Source: SVFI01 sp964519385 (lineage in GTDB: Bacteria; Bacillota; Clostridia; Lachnospirales; Lachnospiraceae). From it: DNA of 64,000 bases. Below the pieces are notes generated by a model. It did no database searches. It saw nothing but the letters and a program-made list of their open reading frames with translations, and had not been told where the DNA came from. The position numbers and the translations under genes are program-made. Of this stretch, positions 23,666-33,480 are shown one piece after another (the stretch's first letter is position 1; every line of letters starts with the position of its first letter). The DNA is taken from NCBI GenBank assembly GCA_964519385.1, contig CAZFLR010000010.1:1-64000 (forward strand). Direction: 5' to 3'.

Positions 23666-26125
23666 ATGATAAGAATGGAAATAGCATGCTTTTTCGTGAT
23701 TATGATAATGTCAATTATTTATTTTTCTGCAAAAAGAAAACCTACAAGGATACATACAACCTTTTCTTTTATTATGATATTATCCATGGTTCATCTGGTC
23801 TTTGATGCAGCAACCGTATATACGGTAAATCATATGGATATCGTTCCCGAGTGGATAAACGAGGGACTGCACCGTATGTTTATCGGAACAATGGTTATCC
23901 TGTTCTATTTGTTTTACCGTTATATTGTGCTCATGATTGAAGAAGAAACAGAGAAGCAGCAGAAATTTTCATGGCTCTTTTCTTCTATATTAATTCTGGC
24001 AATTATCGGGGCGGTTGTTTTTCCGATTTATTATGTGGAGACGGACAGAGGAAATTATTCTTATGGTCCGGCCGCGTATATGTCCTACTTTTCCGTCGGT
24101 GTGCACTTGGTGGGGGTTGTTATCCTGCTTCTCATTAACTGGAAGAAGATTCATCCAAAGAAAAAGGTGGGTATTTCCGCTACTTTGATATTGGAAATCA
24201 TTCTGGCTGCTTATCAGGCAGTACATCCGCTTGCCCTGATGAGCGGAATGGGGATTATGCTTATTAACCTGGCATTCTATCTGACCATGCAGAATCCGGA
24301 TATCGAACTGGTGGCACAGGTGCAGGAAGAAAAGAAGAGGGCTGAGGAAGCAAATAAGGCAAAATCTGTCTTTTTGTCGCAGATGTCTCACGAGATTCGT
24401 ACACCGATGAATGCGGTTGTCGGAATGACAGAGCTTATGCTGCGCACGGATTTGACAGAGGAACAGAGGGAATATCTAAATAATATTAAAAATTCCGGCA
24501 ATTCTCTGGTATCGATTATCAATGATATTTTGGACATTTCAAAGATTGAGTCCGGTAAGATGGAGCTTTTGGAGGAGGAATATGAAGTTTTACCGATGCT
24601 CAATGATATCCGGCTGATGATTGAAAACCGTATAGGAGATAAGGATATTATCCTGTTGTATGAACTGGATAAGGATATTCCGAAATGGTTATATGGGGAT
24701 TCTCTCCGCATTCGTCAGGTTATTATCAACCTTCTTAACAATGCGGTCAAATTCACGAATGAAGGACAAATAACGCTTAAAATAGATGTGGCTTCGGCTG
24801 ATGAGGAGGAAGTGTCTTTGAAGGTGTCTGTCGTGGATACGGGGCAGGGGATAAGAAAGGAAGACCTCGACAGGTTATTCAAAGTGTTTGAGCAGGTAGA
24901 TTCGGAAAAAAACAGGGGAAAAGAGGGTACCGGCCTGGGACTTGCAATTTCTTCCAATCTGATACGGATGATGGGAGGGGAATTGCAGGTAGAAAGCACT
25001 TATGGAGAAGGCAGCGAATTTTATTTTACGATAAAGCAGAAGCTTGCAGAAGCTCCGCAGCAGGGGGAGGATCCGGAAGCCGGATATAAAGAATTTACGG
25101 CTCCGGCGGCTAAGATCCTTATTGTGGACGACAGTAAGATTAATTTAAAGATTGCAGTCGGTCTTTTGAAGCCTCTCCTCATGGAGATGGATACGGCTCA
25201 GAGCGGGCATCAGGCACTGAAGATGGTTCAGAAAAAGAAATATGATATTATATTTATGGATCACATGATGCCGGGAATGGATGGTATCGAGACAACGAGA
25301 AGACTAAGACAGCTTCCGGAACGCTATCTTGAGACAGTTCCGGTGATAGCTTTTACAGCAAATGCAATGAAGGAGGCGGAGCGAAGCTTTTACGCTGCGG
25401 GAATGAATGGATTTATTCCAAAGCCGATTGAAGTGGAGCATTTATATAAAACAGTATATAAGTGGCTTCCGAAGGATATGATTGTTTCAAAGGAAGAGCA
25501 GACGATTTCGTTTGTGGAGCCGGTCAGGGAGGAGAACGCTTCGTTATCCCTGGAAGGCATAGATGTACAGGAAGGCATTAAAAATGCGGGAAGTACAGAA
25601 TTTTACATGGAGATATTGGGTGATTTCTATTTACTTATTGATACGAAATCGCTTAAAATAGAGAGGTGTATAGAGGATGAGCTGATACGGGACTATACCG
25701 TGGAGGTTCATGCGTTAAAAACCAATGCGCGTATCATAGGTGCTTCGGAATTGTCAAAGGAGTTTCTGCATCTGGAGCAGCTTGGCAAGGCGGGAGATAT
25801 CGGGGCAATACGTCTCGAAACACCTCAGGTGCTGGCACATTATCGTGGTTTTAAAGAAATTCTGAGACCGTTCAATATGAAACCGGAGAAGAAAAGGGAA
25901 GCTCCTCTGGTGGAAGTGCTGATGTATTTGCAGGGAATCCGGGAAGCGATAGAAGGCTTTGACCTGGACAGGGCAGATGCGGCGATGAAAAAGCTGGAGG
26001 AATGCAGACTTCCGGAGGATGTACAGGAAAAGATGGAACAATTGAGGGTGTTTATGGCAGATGTTGCCATGGAAGACATTATGAGAATAACCCTGGAAAT
26101 GGAAGATATGGTAAAATCCTGCTAA
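23666..26125 (+). CDS. Hybrid sensor histidine kinase (7TM-like, HisKA, HATPase, REC, HPt)
   Basis: An 819-aa phosphorelay protein. The N-terminal ~210 residues hold six to seven hydrophobic helices and no large external domain. HisKA follows with phospho-His in SQMSHEIRTPMNAVVGM (about 247), then HATPase with DTGQGIRKEDL and GTGLGLAISSNLI. A receiver has Asp in YDIIFMDHMMPGMDGIE (about 532). The C-terminal HPt-like domain has His in VHALKTNARIIG (about 677). All steps of an internal relay are present. Its output is probably the regulator encoded 27 nt downstream. Confidence 0.92.
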   Translation: MIRMEIACFFVIMIMSIIYFSAKRKPTRIHTTFSFIMILSMVHLVFDAATVYTVNHMDIVPEWINEGLHRMFIGTMVILFYLFYRYIVLMIEEETEKQQKFSWLFSSILILAIIGAVVFPIYYVETDRGNYSYGPAAYMSYFSVGVHLVGVVILLLINWKKIHPKKKVGISATLILEIILAAYQAVHPLALMSGMGIMLINLAFYLTMQNPDIELVAQVQEEKKRAEEANKAKSVFLSQMSHEIRTPMNAVVGMTELMLRTDLTEEQREYLNNIKNSGNSLVSIINDILDISKIESGKMELLEEEYEVLPMLNDIRLMIENRIGDKDIILLYELDKDIPKWLYGDSLRIRQVIINLLNNAVKFTNEGQITLKIDVASADEEEVSLKVSVVDTGQGIRKEDLDRLFKVFEQVDSEKNRGKEGTGLGLAISSNLIRMMGGELQVESTYGEGSEFYFTIKQKLAEAPQQGEDPEAGYKEFTAPAAKILIVDDSKINLKIAVGLLKPLLMEMDTAQSGHQALKMVQKKKYDIIFMDHMMPGMDGIETTRRLRQLPERYLETVPVIAFTANAMKEAERSFYAAGMNGFIPKPIEVEHLYKTVYKWLPKDMIVSKEEQTISFVEPVREENASLSLEGIDVQEGIKNAGSTEFYMEILGDFYLLIDTKSLKIERCIEDELIRDYTVEVHALKTNARIIGASELSKEFLHLEQLGKAGDIGAIRLETPQVLAHYRGFKEILRPFNMKPEKKREAPLVEVLMYLQGIREAIEGFDLDRADAAMKKLEECRLPEDVQEKMEQLRVFMADVAMEDIMRITLEMEDMVKSC

Positions 26126-26152
26126 TGGGCATGGATAAAGGAGGATAAAAAC

Positions 26153-26905
26153 ATGACCAATGTGTTATTTGTTGCACATACGAAAAGCTTTCTTATGTCG
26201 TCACTGGCAGCTCAAATGGAAGAACAGGGAAAGCAAGTATATCAGACGACGGACCGTCCGAGTGATATTGGCCGGATAAAAGAGGAAATCAGTCTGATTC
26301 TGCTAAATGCGGAAGAAGCGGATATGGATGGTCTCATTTACATAAAGGACAAGGCGATTGAAGAGAATATTCCTATTTTCATCATTGGCGATATCAATGA
26401 ACTAAAGGATGCCAAGACGATTATTCCGGAGCAGTTTCTGAGGAGGGAATTTCTCCGTCCGGTCAATGTTAAGGATATTCTGGAGACTGCAGATGATTAT
26501 TTAAAAAATGAGGCGAATACGAAGAAGAAAAAAATTCTGGTAGTGGATGATTCCGGTACCATGCTTCGCAATGTAAAGGAGTGGTTACAGGATAAGTATC
26601 AGGTAATTGTAGCCAATTCGGGAGCAATGGCGATTAAGTATCTGGCGATGAATCGTCCTGACCTGATTCTTTTGGATTATGAAATGCCAATCTGTGACGG
26701 GAGACAGGTACTGGAAATGATTCGTGCAGAGTCTGAATTTTCGAGTATTCCGGTTATTTTCCTGACGGGAAAGAATGACAGGGAGAGCGTACTCAGTGTT
26801 TCCGCCCTGAAGCCGGAGGGGTATCTGCTTAAGACGATGCCACCGGCGCAGATTGTACAAACGATTGATGATTTCTTTGAAAAGAGAAAAGGTGAAGTTT
26901 TATAA
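26153..26905 (+). CDS. Two-receiver response regulator without output domain
   Basis: A 250-aa protein. The first receiver-like domain (about 1-118) is degenerate: the acidic pocket is replaced by FVAHTK and the phospho-Asp position reads ILLNAEEADMDG (Asn). The second receiver (about 125-248) is complete, with VVDDS (about 130), LILLDYEMPICDG (Asp about 176) and LLKTMPP. No DNA-binding or enzymatic domain is attached, so it acts as a phosphate shuttle or binds a partner. It follows the hybrid kinase and ends at a terminator. Confidence 0.88.
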   Translation: MTNVLFVAHTKSFLMSSLAAQMEEQGKQVYQTTDRPSDIGRIKEEISLILLNAEEADMDGLIYIKDKAIEENIPIFIIGDINELKDAKTIIPEQFLRREFLRPVNVKDILETADDYLKNEANTKKKKILVVDDSGTMLRNVKEWLQDKYQVIVANSGAMAIKYLAMNRPDLILLDYEMPICDGRQVLEMIRAESEFSSIPVIFLTGKNDRESVLSVSALKPEGYLLKTMPPAQIVQTIDDFFEKRKGEVL

Positions 26906-26914
26906 ATAAGATAA

Positions 26915-26973
26915 CAAAAAAGACCGGCTCCATTATCAGTTTAGAATCTGATTTTGGAAGACCGGTCTTTTTT
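26915..26973. terminator. Bidirectional terminator with inner hairpin
   Basis: AAAAAAGACCGG (26915-26926) pairs with CCGGTCTTTTTT (26962-26973). A second small helix ATCAG/CTGAT lies in the loop. It separates the plus-strand phosphorelay genes from the minus-strand chemoreceptor. Confidence 0.88.
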
Positions 26974-26984
26974 ATGCCTGTCTG

Positions 26985-28724
26985 TTATAAACGAAAGAAT
27001 TTCGTATCGTTTTCAAGTGAAACTGCAAGGTCCTGTAAGTTCTTAGCTGCATTGCTTAAAAGACTGATGGTTGCATTCAGCTCCTGCATGGATGCTGTGG
27101 TTTCCTGCGTGGAAGCTGCGTTTTCTTCTGACAGTGCGGAAAGATCCTGAATGATATCCACGACAGAAACACGGGAGTTGTCACATTCGGAAGCCTGTGT
27201 GTGAATGTGTGACGTATGGTCTGTGGAAGAAACGATGCCTTCACGTACAGAGGAGAATTTATTGATGGTATCAAGCATCTTCTCCTGCTGGACAGAAATA
27301 TTGTCTCTGAGTGTATCCATAACCGAAAGTGTGTTGGCGGAATCCTGTGACAGAGTGGAAATAATTTCTGCAATCTGTGCAGCACTTGCGTTGGATTCCT
27401 CGGCGAGCTTCTGTATCTGTGCAGCAACAACTGCGAATCCGCGTCCGGCCTCTCCGGCTCTTGCAGCTTCGATAGAGGCATTCAGAGAAAGGAGATTCGT
27501 TTCATCTGCGATATCTGTGATAAGATTCAGAGCTTCTGCAATCACGGCAACGGATTTATCTGTTTTTTCTACATTCTCAGCCACCTTTTGTATTGCTGTG
27601 TTGGTATGCTCGTTGGAATCCTTAAGAAGATTCATGTTGTTCTGTGCTTCTTCGCCGGCTGACTGCATGGACTCAGCCACCTGATACAGCACGTCGATGC
27701 TATGTACAATCTGTTCGATTTTGGTACCCATGTCTGATACCAGATTCGTTGCATGTTCTACTTCCTCTGCCTGTGTTATGGCTCCTCTGGATACTTCTTC
27801 CACGGCAAGACTGATTTCATTTGTCGTGTGGCTTGTCTGAGATGACATATCCCCGAGATCATTTCCCTGGCTCATCAGGACGGTTGCAGATTCCTGAATG
27901 CGTGTGATGGTGGTACGAAGCTGGGAAAGAGTGCGGTTTAATGCATTTGCCATGATTCCGATTTCATCTGTCCGTTTTAGGCTCTTAGGATTGACGGTTG
28001 CTGTCAAATCTCCTTCGGAGAGTTTCGTGAGGACTTTTTCGGTATCGAGAACGGCAGATACAATTCTCTTCACTGCGATGAAGATGAGCAGAAAGGTGAG
28101 AATGAGCATTGTAATGCTGATACCACAGAGTGCTTTGATTTTGGTATTGATAAACGAATTCACTGCAGAGGATTCTTCGCCGACAAAGATCATACCGATG
28201 ATTTTACCGCTGTAATCTTTTGCAGGAATATAATATGCATAATAAGGCTGACCGTTGATTACAAGGTCTGTGGAGTGATATTCCTCTCCTTTTACGAGAA
28301 CCTTCTCTACGACCTCTTCCGATGCCTGGGTGCCGAGAATTCTCTTGCCGTCTTCACCGATTAAGGTCGTTGCCATTCGCGTGTCACCGTAGAAAAGAGT
28401 GATTTCCATTTCGGTGCCGGCAACATAAGAATCAATAAGAGCTTCGTCTGCGGTCAGATCATGATTCCCCTTGGTAAGGTGTCCGGATTCATTTAAGGTG
28501 TAACTTTCGCCGGGATTGATGGATTCAAAACCCGCATGCACTGCGATTGCTGTGGTACGGAGTCCTTCGAGGAATTCCTGCTGCATACCACTGTGAATGC
28601 TAATGGACGCATAAATGCTTAATGTAAGTGCCAGTATCAGCATAGGTACGAGTGCGATGAGTACCAGTTCCGTCAATAATGAGATTCCCCTTTTTTTCCC
28701 ACTTTTCAATGTTGTATTACTCAT
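26985..28724 (-). CDS. Methyl-accepting chemotaxis protein (Cache-type sensor)
   Basis: A 579-aa receptor. The first membrane helix is at about 16-38, an extracellular Cache-like ligand domain at about 40-190 (TLIGEDGKRILGTQAS, GQPYYAYYIPAKDYSGK), the second helix at about 197-218, HAMP at about 220-275 and the signalling coiled coil at about 290-575. The hairpin tip is present (LSLNASIEAARAGEAGRGFA, about 415-434). No che or flagellar genes are in this window. Whether the cell is motile cannot be judged here. The start has AGAGAGGTGG. Confidence 0.94.
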   Translation of the reverse strand: MSNTTLKSGKKRGISLLTELVLIALVPMLILALTLSIYASISIHSGMQQEFLEGLRTTAIAVHAGFESINPGESYTLNESGHLTKGNHDLTADEALIDSYVAGTEMEITLFYGDTRMATTLIGEDGKRILGTQASEEVVEKVLVKGEEYHSTDLVINGQPYYAYYIPAKDYSGKIIGMIFVGEESSAVNSFINTKIKALCGISITMLILTFLLIFIAVKRIVSAVLDTEKVLTKLSEGDLTATVNPKSLKRTDEIGIMANALNRTLSQLRTTITRIQESATVLMSQGNDLGDMSSQTSHTTNEISLAVEEVSRGAITQAEEVEHATNLVSDMGTKIEQIVHSIDVLYQVAESMQSAGEEAQNNMNLLKDSNEHTNTAIQKVAENVEKTDKSVAVIAEALNLITDIADETNLLSLNASIEAARAGEAGRGFAVVAAQIQKLAEESNASAAQIAEIISTLSQDSANTLSVMDTLRDNISVQQEKMLDTINKFSSVREGIVSSTDHTSHIHTQASECDNSRVSVVDIIQDLSALSEENAASTQETTASMQELNATISLLSNAAKNLQDLAVSLENDTKFFRL

Positions 28725-28825
28725 AGTATGCCACCTCTCTTATGTGCTTTTTGCACAGAATATATAAATATATAATATCACATTAGCCATCAGAATAAAG
28801 TCTTTTTTACATTTTTTAGTGAAAC

Positions 28826-30250
28826 TTATTCTTCCTCTTCTTCCTCTGCAACAGGGATGGTAAAGATAAATTCGGTTCCGACTCCCTCCGTGCTGATTAC
28901 ATTGATGTTTTCGCCGTGTGAGTGGATGATTTCCTTTGTAATGGAAAGTCCGAGACCGGTTCCTCTTTTATCCTTTCCGCGGGAGAGGTCTGTTTTGTAA
29001 AAACGGTCAAAAATAAGTTTCTGGCAGTCCTTCGGAATGCCGATACCGGTATCCTTCACAGAGACACAGAGCTTGGATTTCTTTTCCCGTGTCTCGATGG
29101 TGATGGTTGAGTTATTATGTGAAAATTTGATTGCGTTATCAATCAGATTGTAGAGAACCTGCTGAATTTTACTCATGTCACCGATGACAGTCATACTTTC
29201 CCCGACCAGTATAAGAGAAACGGAGATATTTTTCTTTTCGCACAGTCCTTCAAAGGTTGCTACGGTATCACGGATAACCGTATTGATATCAAATTCTGTC
29301 TTTTCCAAAATCATGCCTTTGGTATTGAGGTTGTTAAGTTGCAAAAGACTGTTCGTCAGCTTGGTGAGCCGGCTGGTTTCGTTGAGAACAATATTTATAT
29401 ACTTTTCGTGCATCTCCGGGGGAATCGTTCCGTCCAGCATTGCCTCAAGGTAACCCCTTATGGAGGTAAGCGGAGAGCGGAAGTCATGGGAGACGTTTGC
29501 AACGAATTTTTTCTGATGGTCCTCGGAAGCGGCAATTTCGTTTGCCATATAGTTCAAGGTTCCGGCCAGATAGCCCATCTCGTCATTGGTATCGACCGAA
29601 AATTCATAGTGCATATTTCCGTCTGCATATTGTTCCGTGGCATATATAATCTTTTTGAGCGGAATGTAAATAATTTCCGTGAAGAAGATTAGGATGATAA
29701 GTGACAGAAGCATGAGAAGGACAAGAGTGATATACATAATGGTCAGATATCCGTTGCTCTGCTCTTTCAGCTCCTGAACCGGTTTTAAGATGACCACATA
29801 GCCCTTAATTTTGTAATTCGAGGTTATAGGACTGAAAACAATAAGCATTTCCTCTGAAAATTCTCCGAAAAAGTTTCCGGTGGTGTAATAGGAATCTTTC
29901 GTGACAGAGGGTGAAAAATCTGCAATAATCTTTGGGTTTTCGACATTCGGAAGCTGTTCGGAGTTTACAAGAACGGTTCCGGACGGGTTGACAATCCAGA
30001 TGGAGGCCGACAGATAAGTGCCGAGTGCCTTTAATTGATTGTAGGCAGATTCAATGGTAATTGCGCTGTTATACAGGTCGGAAGCATATGTCTGTGAAAT
30101 CATGGAAGCCTCGGAGTAGAGGGACTGGGCATTTTCACTCTGAATATGCTGGTCAATCAGGGAAGATGAAAAAGTCGCCACGACAATGAACCCGAAGCAG
30201 CCGAAGATAACATAGGCAAGGATAAATTTTAAAAAGAGTGTTTTTTTCAT
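28826..30250 (-). CDS. Sensor histidine kinase, PhoR/WalK-like
   Basis: A 474-aa protein: membrane helix at about 8-28, a ~140-residue extracellular domain, second helix at about 172-195, HAMP at about 196-250, HisKA with His in VANVSHDFRSPLTSIRGY (about 260) and HATPase with DTGIGIPKDCQ and GTGLGLSITKEI. It ends in a run of Glu. It starts right after its response regulator (TAAATG, no gap). MutS2 is the first gene of the same minus-strand unit. No terminator is visible after it. The signal is unknown. Confidence 0.92.
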   Translation of the reverse strand: MKKTLFLKFILAYVIFGCFGFIVVATFSSSLIDQHIQSENAQSLYSEASMISQTYASDLYNSAITIESAYNQLKALGTYLSASIWIVNPSGTVLVNSEQLPNVENPKIIADFSPSVTKDSYYTTGNFFGEFSEEMLIVFSPITSNYKIKGYVVILKPVQELKEQSNGYLTIMYITLVLLMLLSLIILIFFTEIIYIPLKKIIYATEQYADGNMHYEFSVDTNDEMGYLAGTLNYMANEIAASEDHQKKFVANVSHDFRSPLTSIRGYLEAMLDGTIPPEMHEKYINIVLNETSRLTKLTNSLLQLNNLNTKGMILEKTEFDINTVIRDTVATFEGLCEKKNISVSLILVGESMTVIGDMSKIQQVLYNLIDNAIKFSHNNSTITIETREKKSKLCVSVKDTGIGIPKDCQKLIFDRFYKTDLSRGKDKRGTGLGLSITKEIIHSHGENINVISTEGVGTEFIFTIPVAEEEEEE

Positions 30251-30952
30251 TTACAGAACCTCAAATTTGTAACCGATACCCCAGACAGTAGAAAGTCGCC
30301 AGCTTTGGTGGTCACTGATTTTTTCACGGAGACGTTTGATGTGTACGTCAACCGTTCTGGTATCTCCGATATATTCATATCCCCAAATCTGGTCAAGAAG
30401 CTGTTCTCTTGTGAAAACCTGGTTTGGTGAAGAAGCCAGAAAGTAAAGAAGTTCCAGCTCCTTTGGAGGCATTTCCACAATTTTTCCTTTGTATGTAACC
30501 GCGTAATTTGTAAGGTTGATGGACAAATCCGGATAGTCAACTTTTTTGACGTTAGCTGTATCCTCAGGGCTGGCAGCACCTGCCTTGAAGCGGCGGAGAA
30601 CTGCTTTGACACGCGCAACAAGCTCTTTGGTGTCAAACGGTTTTTCCATATAGTCATCCGCACCGAGTTCGAGTCCCAGAACCTTGTCGAAAACTTCGCC
30701 TTTGGCTGAGAGCATGATAATCGGAGTGGAGGAGGAGGTACGGATTTCACGACAGACCTGATAACCGTCAATACCCGGAAGCATGAGGTCAAGCAGAATC
30801 AGATTCGGTTTAAATGATTCAAATGTTGTGAGTGCCGATTCGCCGTCGTGTACAATCATGGTTTCAAAGCATTCCTTAGTCAGGTAGAGCGATATGAGCT
30901 CTGCAATATTTTCATCGTCATCCACAATTAATATTTTCTGTTTAGATACCAT
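30251..30952 (-). CDS. OmpR/PhoB-family response regulator
   Basis: A 233-aa protein. A receiver (about 1-120) has VDDDE at 10-14, Asp in LILLDLMLPGIDGYQ (about 55) and Lys in MEKPFDTKE (about 104). The winged-helix effector (about 133-232) has MPPKELELLYFLASSPNQV and VDVHIKRLREKI. Overall it resembles PhoP/WalR-type regulators. It sits 14 nt after mutS2 and directly before its kinase. GGAGA precedes the ATG. Confidence 0.94.
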   Translation of the reverse strand: MVSKQKILIVDDDENIAELISLYLTKECFETMIVHDGESALTTFESFKPNLILLDLMLPGIDGYQVCREIRTSSSTPIIMLSAKGEVFDKVLGLELGADDYMEKPFDTKELVARVKAVLRRFKAGAASPEDTANVKKVDYPDLSINLTNYAVTYKGKIVEMPPKELELLYFLASSPNQVFTREQLLDQIWGYEYIGDTRTVDVHIKRLREKISDHQSWRLSTVWGIGYKFEVL

Positions 30953-30966
30953 AATACTTCATCTCC

Positions 30967-33339
30967 TTATTTAAAAGTTGCGATGGTTACGCCGCTGTCA
31001 CCCTCTCCGAACTCACCCAGCCGGTAGGACGCGACATAGGAGAGACTTTTGAGATGGCTTTGAACGGCGGAGCGCAGAGCCCCGGTTCCTTTTCCGTGTA
31101 CGATACGGACACTTGGAAGGTGTGCCATATAGGCATCATCAAGGTATTTGTCAAGTGCCGTGATTGCTTCATCCACAGTCTTACCGAGAAGGTTAATCTC
31201 AGTTCTGACACTGGCGGATTTTGACATTTTAATCTGTCCGAAGGTCGATTTGGACATTGCCGGAGCCGTGATATCGTCCTCCGGAATGAGAACAAGATCG
31301 CTGATGTGTACCTTGGAGCGTATGATTCCGCATTGTACAAACAGATAGCCTTTTGCATCCGGTTTGGAGCTGACAGTACCTTTCAGATTCATGGAAAGTA
31401 CCTTGATGCGATCGCCGAGATGGAGCTCAGCGGCTTTTAGCTTCGGCGCGGTTTTTGCAGCCTTCGGCGTTTTCAGTGTCAGCCGGGAATCCTTGTCAGA
31501 GATGTGCTGGCGCACCTTGCTGCGCTTTTGTTCCATCTCTTTTATGGAGGTATTGTCGTCAAATTTTTGGAAAGAGCGGATGGTCTCATCCGCAACGTCT
31601 TTTGCTTCTTTTAAGATATCACGCGCCTGTTCGTTGGCTTCCTGGAGTATCTTTTCTTTCCGTGCTTCAAATTTTTCCTTCTGTGATTCAAAGGACTGTA
31701 TCTTCTGCTGTAATTCTTCTTTTTTCCGGTCAAATAAGAGTTTTTCACGCTCCATCTGAATACGGCTTGTCTCGAGTGTAGAAAGAACATCTTCAAAGCT
31801 TTCCTGTTCGGTGGAAATCTGTTCCCTTGCCTTTTCAATCAGTTTTTTAGAAAGTCCGAGTTTTTCGGAGATGGCAAAGGCATTACTCTTACCCGGGACA
31901 CCGATGAGAAGATGGTAGGTCGGCGAGAGTGTTTCCACGTCAAATTCACAGCATGCATTTTCCACGCCGTCGGCGGAGAGCGCGTAAATTTTAAGCTCGC
32001 TGTAATGTGTGGTTGCCATTGTGAAGCAGCCCCGTTCATGCAGCGTGGACAAAATCGCAATGGCGAGGGCAGCTCCCTCTGTCGGGTCGGTACCGGCACA
32101 GAGTTCATCGAAGAGAATAAGACTCCGGTGGTCTGCCTCTTTCATGATATTGACAATGTTTGTCATATGTGAAGAAAAAGTGGATAAATTCTGTTCAATA
32201 CTCTGCTCATCGCCGATGTCGGCATAGACATCATGGAAGACGGTGAGTTGACTCCGGTCAAGAGCAGGAATATGGAGCCCCGCCTGTGCCATCAGTGAAA
32301 AGAGACCGACTGTCTTGAGAGAGACGGTTTTTCCACCGGTGTTCGGACCTGTGATAATCAGTTGACGAAAGCCTTCGCCGAGACGCACGTCAATAGGGAC
32401 AACCTTGGTTTTATCCAGCAAGGGATGACGGCCCTTGCGTATGTGAATGATTCCGTCTTCGTTAAAGACGGGTCTGGTCGCGTTCATTTCTATGGCAAGC
32501 TCAGCTTTTGCAAAGACAAAATCGAGAATTGTCATAATTTCTCCGTTTCGCTTCAGTGCTTCGGTGTGTTCGGTGAGCATTGCCGAGAGCTCTGTGAGAA
32601 TGTGTTCGATTTCTTCCTTCTCTTCCTCGCAGAGTTCTTTTATCTTGTTGTTGAGCTCTACTATGGCAGCAGGCTCAATGAAAAGAGTTGAGCCGGTCTG
32701 CGAGCGTTCGTGTACCATTCCGGGAACCTGGCTTTTGTGTTCTGCCTTGACCGGAATACAGTATCTGTTGTTACGCATGGTAATCACCGGGTCCTGTAAA
32801 TAGGTCCGGTAGGAGCCGTTTACCATCGACAGGAGCTGGGAGTGGATTTTTTCTCCGGCGTTTGCAAGTGCCTTGCGGATATGCTTTAAAGCAGGGCTTG
32901 CATCATCGGCAAATTCGTCCTCTGCAAGGATGCAGCGGCGGATTTCCGTGGAAACTCCGGTCAGAGGTTCAAGCTCGTCAAAAAATCCGCTGAGAGAATC
33001 CTCGTGCTCTTTTTCCATACGCCCGAAATTTTTAACCCTGGCCACATTTTCCAGCATGGAGGCAATTTTTAAGAGGTCTGCAGCGGTGATGGCACCACCG
33101 ATTTCCAAATGCCTGCATGTCTGCTTCAGATTATGGTTGCTGCCAAAGGATATGCTTCCTTTTTTTAACAGGCGGCTCAGGGCATCGCCGGTCTGGGTCT
33201 GTCTTAACGTAATCTGTGACAGAGTGTCGGCCGGTGTAAGAGAAAGACACATTTCGCGACCCGGATTGGAAGATGCCTTATCTGCAAGTAATTGTATAAT
33301 TTTATCGTATTCTAACGTAGTAAGTGCTTTTGCGTTCAT
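30967..33339 (-). CDS. mutS2: MutS2 (Smr-domain MutS paralogue)
   Basis: A 790-aa protein, normal length. It has the MutS core and clamp region (about 1-310), an ABC-type ATPase with Walker A GPNTGGKTVSLKTVG (about 330-344) and FDELCAGTDPTEGAAL, a long coiled coil (about 510-610) and a C-terminal Smr nuclease-type domain (about 715-790, INLLGKTVDEAITALDKYL and RIVHGKGTGALR). MutS2 lacks mismatch recognition. Bacillus MutS2 acts on collided ribosomes and branched DNA. The linkage to a two-component system may be only local. Confidence 0.95.
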   Translation of the reverse strand: MNAKALTTLEYDKIIQLLADKASSNPGREMCLSLTPADTLSQITLRQTQTGDALSRLLKKGSISFGSNHNLKQTCRHLEIGGAITAADLLKIASMLENVARVKNFGRMEKEHEDSLSGFFDELEPLTGVSTEIRRCILAEDEFADDASPALKHIRKALANAGEKIHSQLLSMVNGSYRTYLQDPVITMRNNRYCIPVKAEHKSQVPGMVHERSQTGSTLFIEPAAIVELNNKIKELCEEEKEEIEHILTELSAMLTEHTEALKRNGEIMTILDFVFAKAELAIEMNATRPVFNEDGIIHIRKGRHPLLDKTKVVPIDVRLGEGFRQLIITGPNTGGKTVSLKTVGLFSLMAQAGLHIPALDRSQLTVFHDVYADIGDEQSIEQNLSTFSSHMTNIVNIMKEADHRSLILFDELCAGTDPTEGAALAIAILSTLHERGCFTMATTHYSELKIYALSADGVENACCEFDVETLSPTYHLLIGVPGKSNAFAISEKLGLSKKLIEKAREQISTEQESFEDVLSTLETSRIQMEREKLLFDRKKEELQQKIQSFESQKEKFEARKEKILQEANEQARDILKEAKDVADETIRSFQKFDDNTSIKEMEQKRSKVRQHISDKDSRLTLKTPKAAKTAPKLKAAELHLGDRIKVLSMNLKGTVSSKPDAKGYLFVQCGIIRSKVHISDLVLIPEDDITAPAMSKSTFGQIKMSKSASVRTEINLLGKTVDEAITALDKYLDDAYMAHLPSVRIVHGKGTGALRSAVQSHLKSLSYVASYRLGEFGEGDSGVTIATFK

Positions 33340-33423
33340 TTAATATATCCTCTCGCCTTTAATCAGCATAAAACTTTCCTTAAAGTATAGCACAAGAACG
33401 CTAAAAATACTACAATGGTATTC

Positions 33424-33452
33424 TTGTGGAAACAGGGGTCAGATGATATACT
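33424..33452 (+). promoter_or_regulatory. Promoter of the HtrA-like/yhaM/rlmD operon
   Basis: TTGTGG (33424-33429), 17 bp spacer, TATACT (33447-33452) with an upstream TGA extended -10. The start codon at 33481 is 28 nt downstream. Confidence 0.65.
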
Positions 33453-33480
33453 GTTGTAAGTGAAAGGAAAGGAACAAAAT

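Noticed and set aside
31364..31759. Antisense frames inside mutS2 (also at 32362 and 32873)
   Set aside because: Long antisense frames here mirror the codon structure of mutS2. Their products are Ser/Phe-rich low-complexity strings without ribosome sites.
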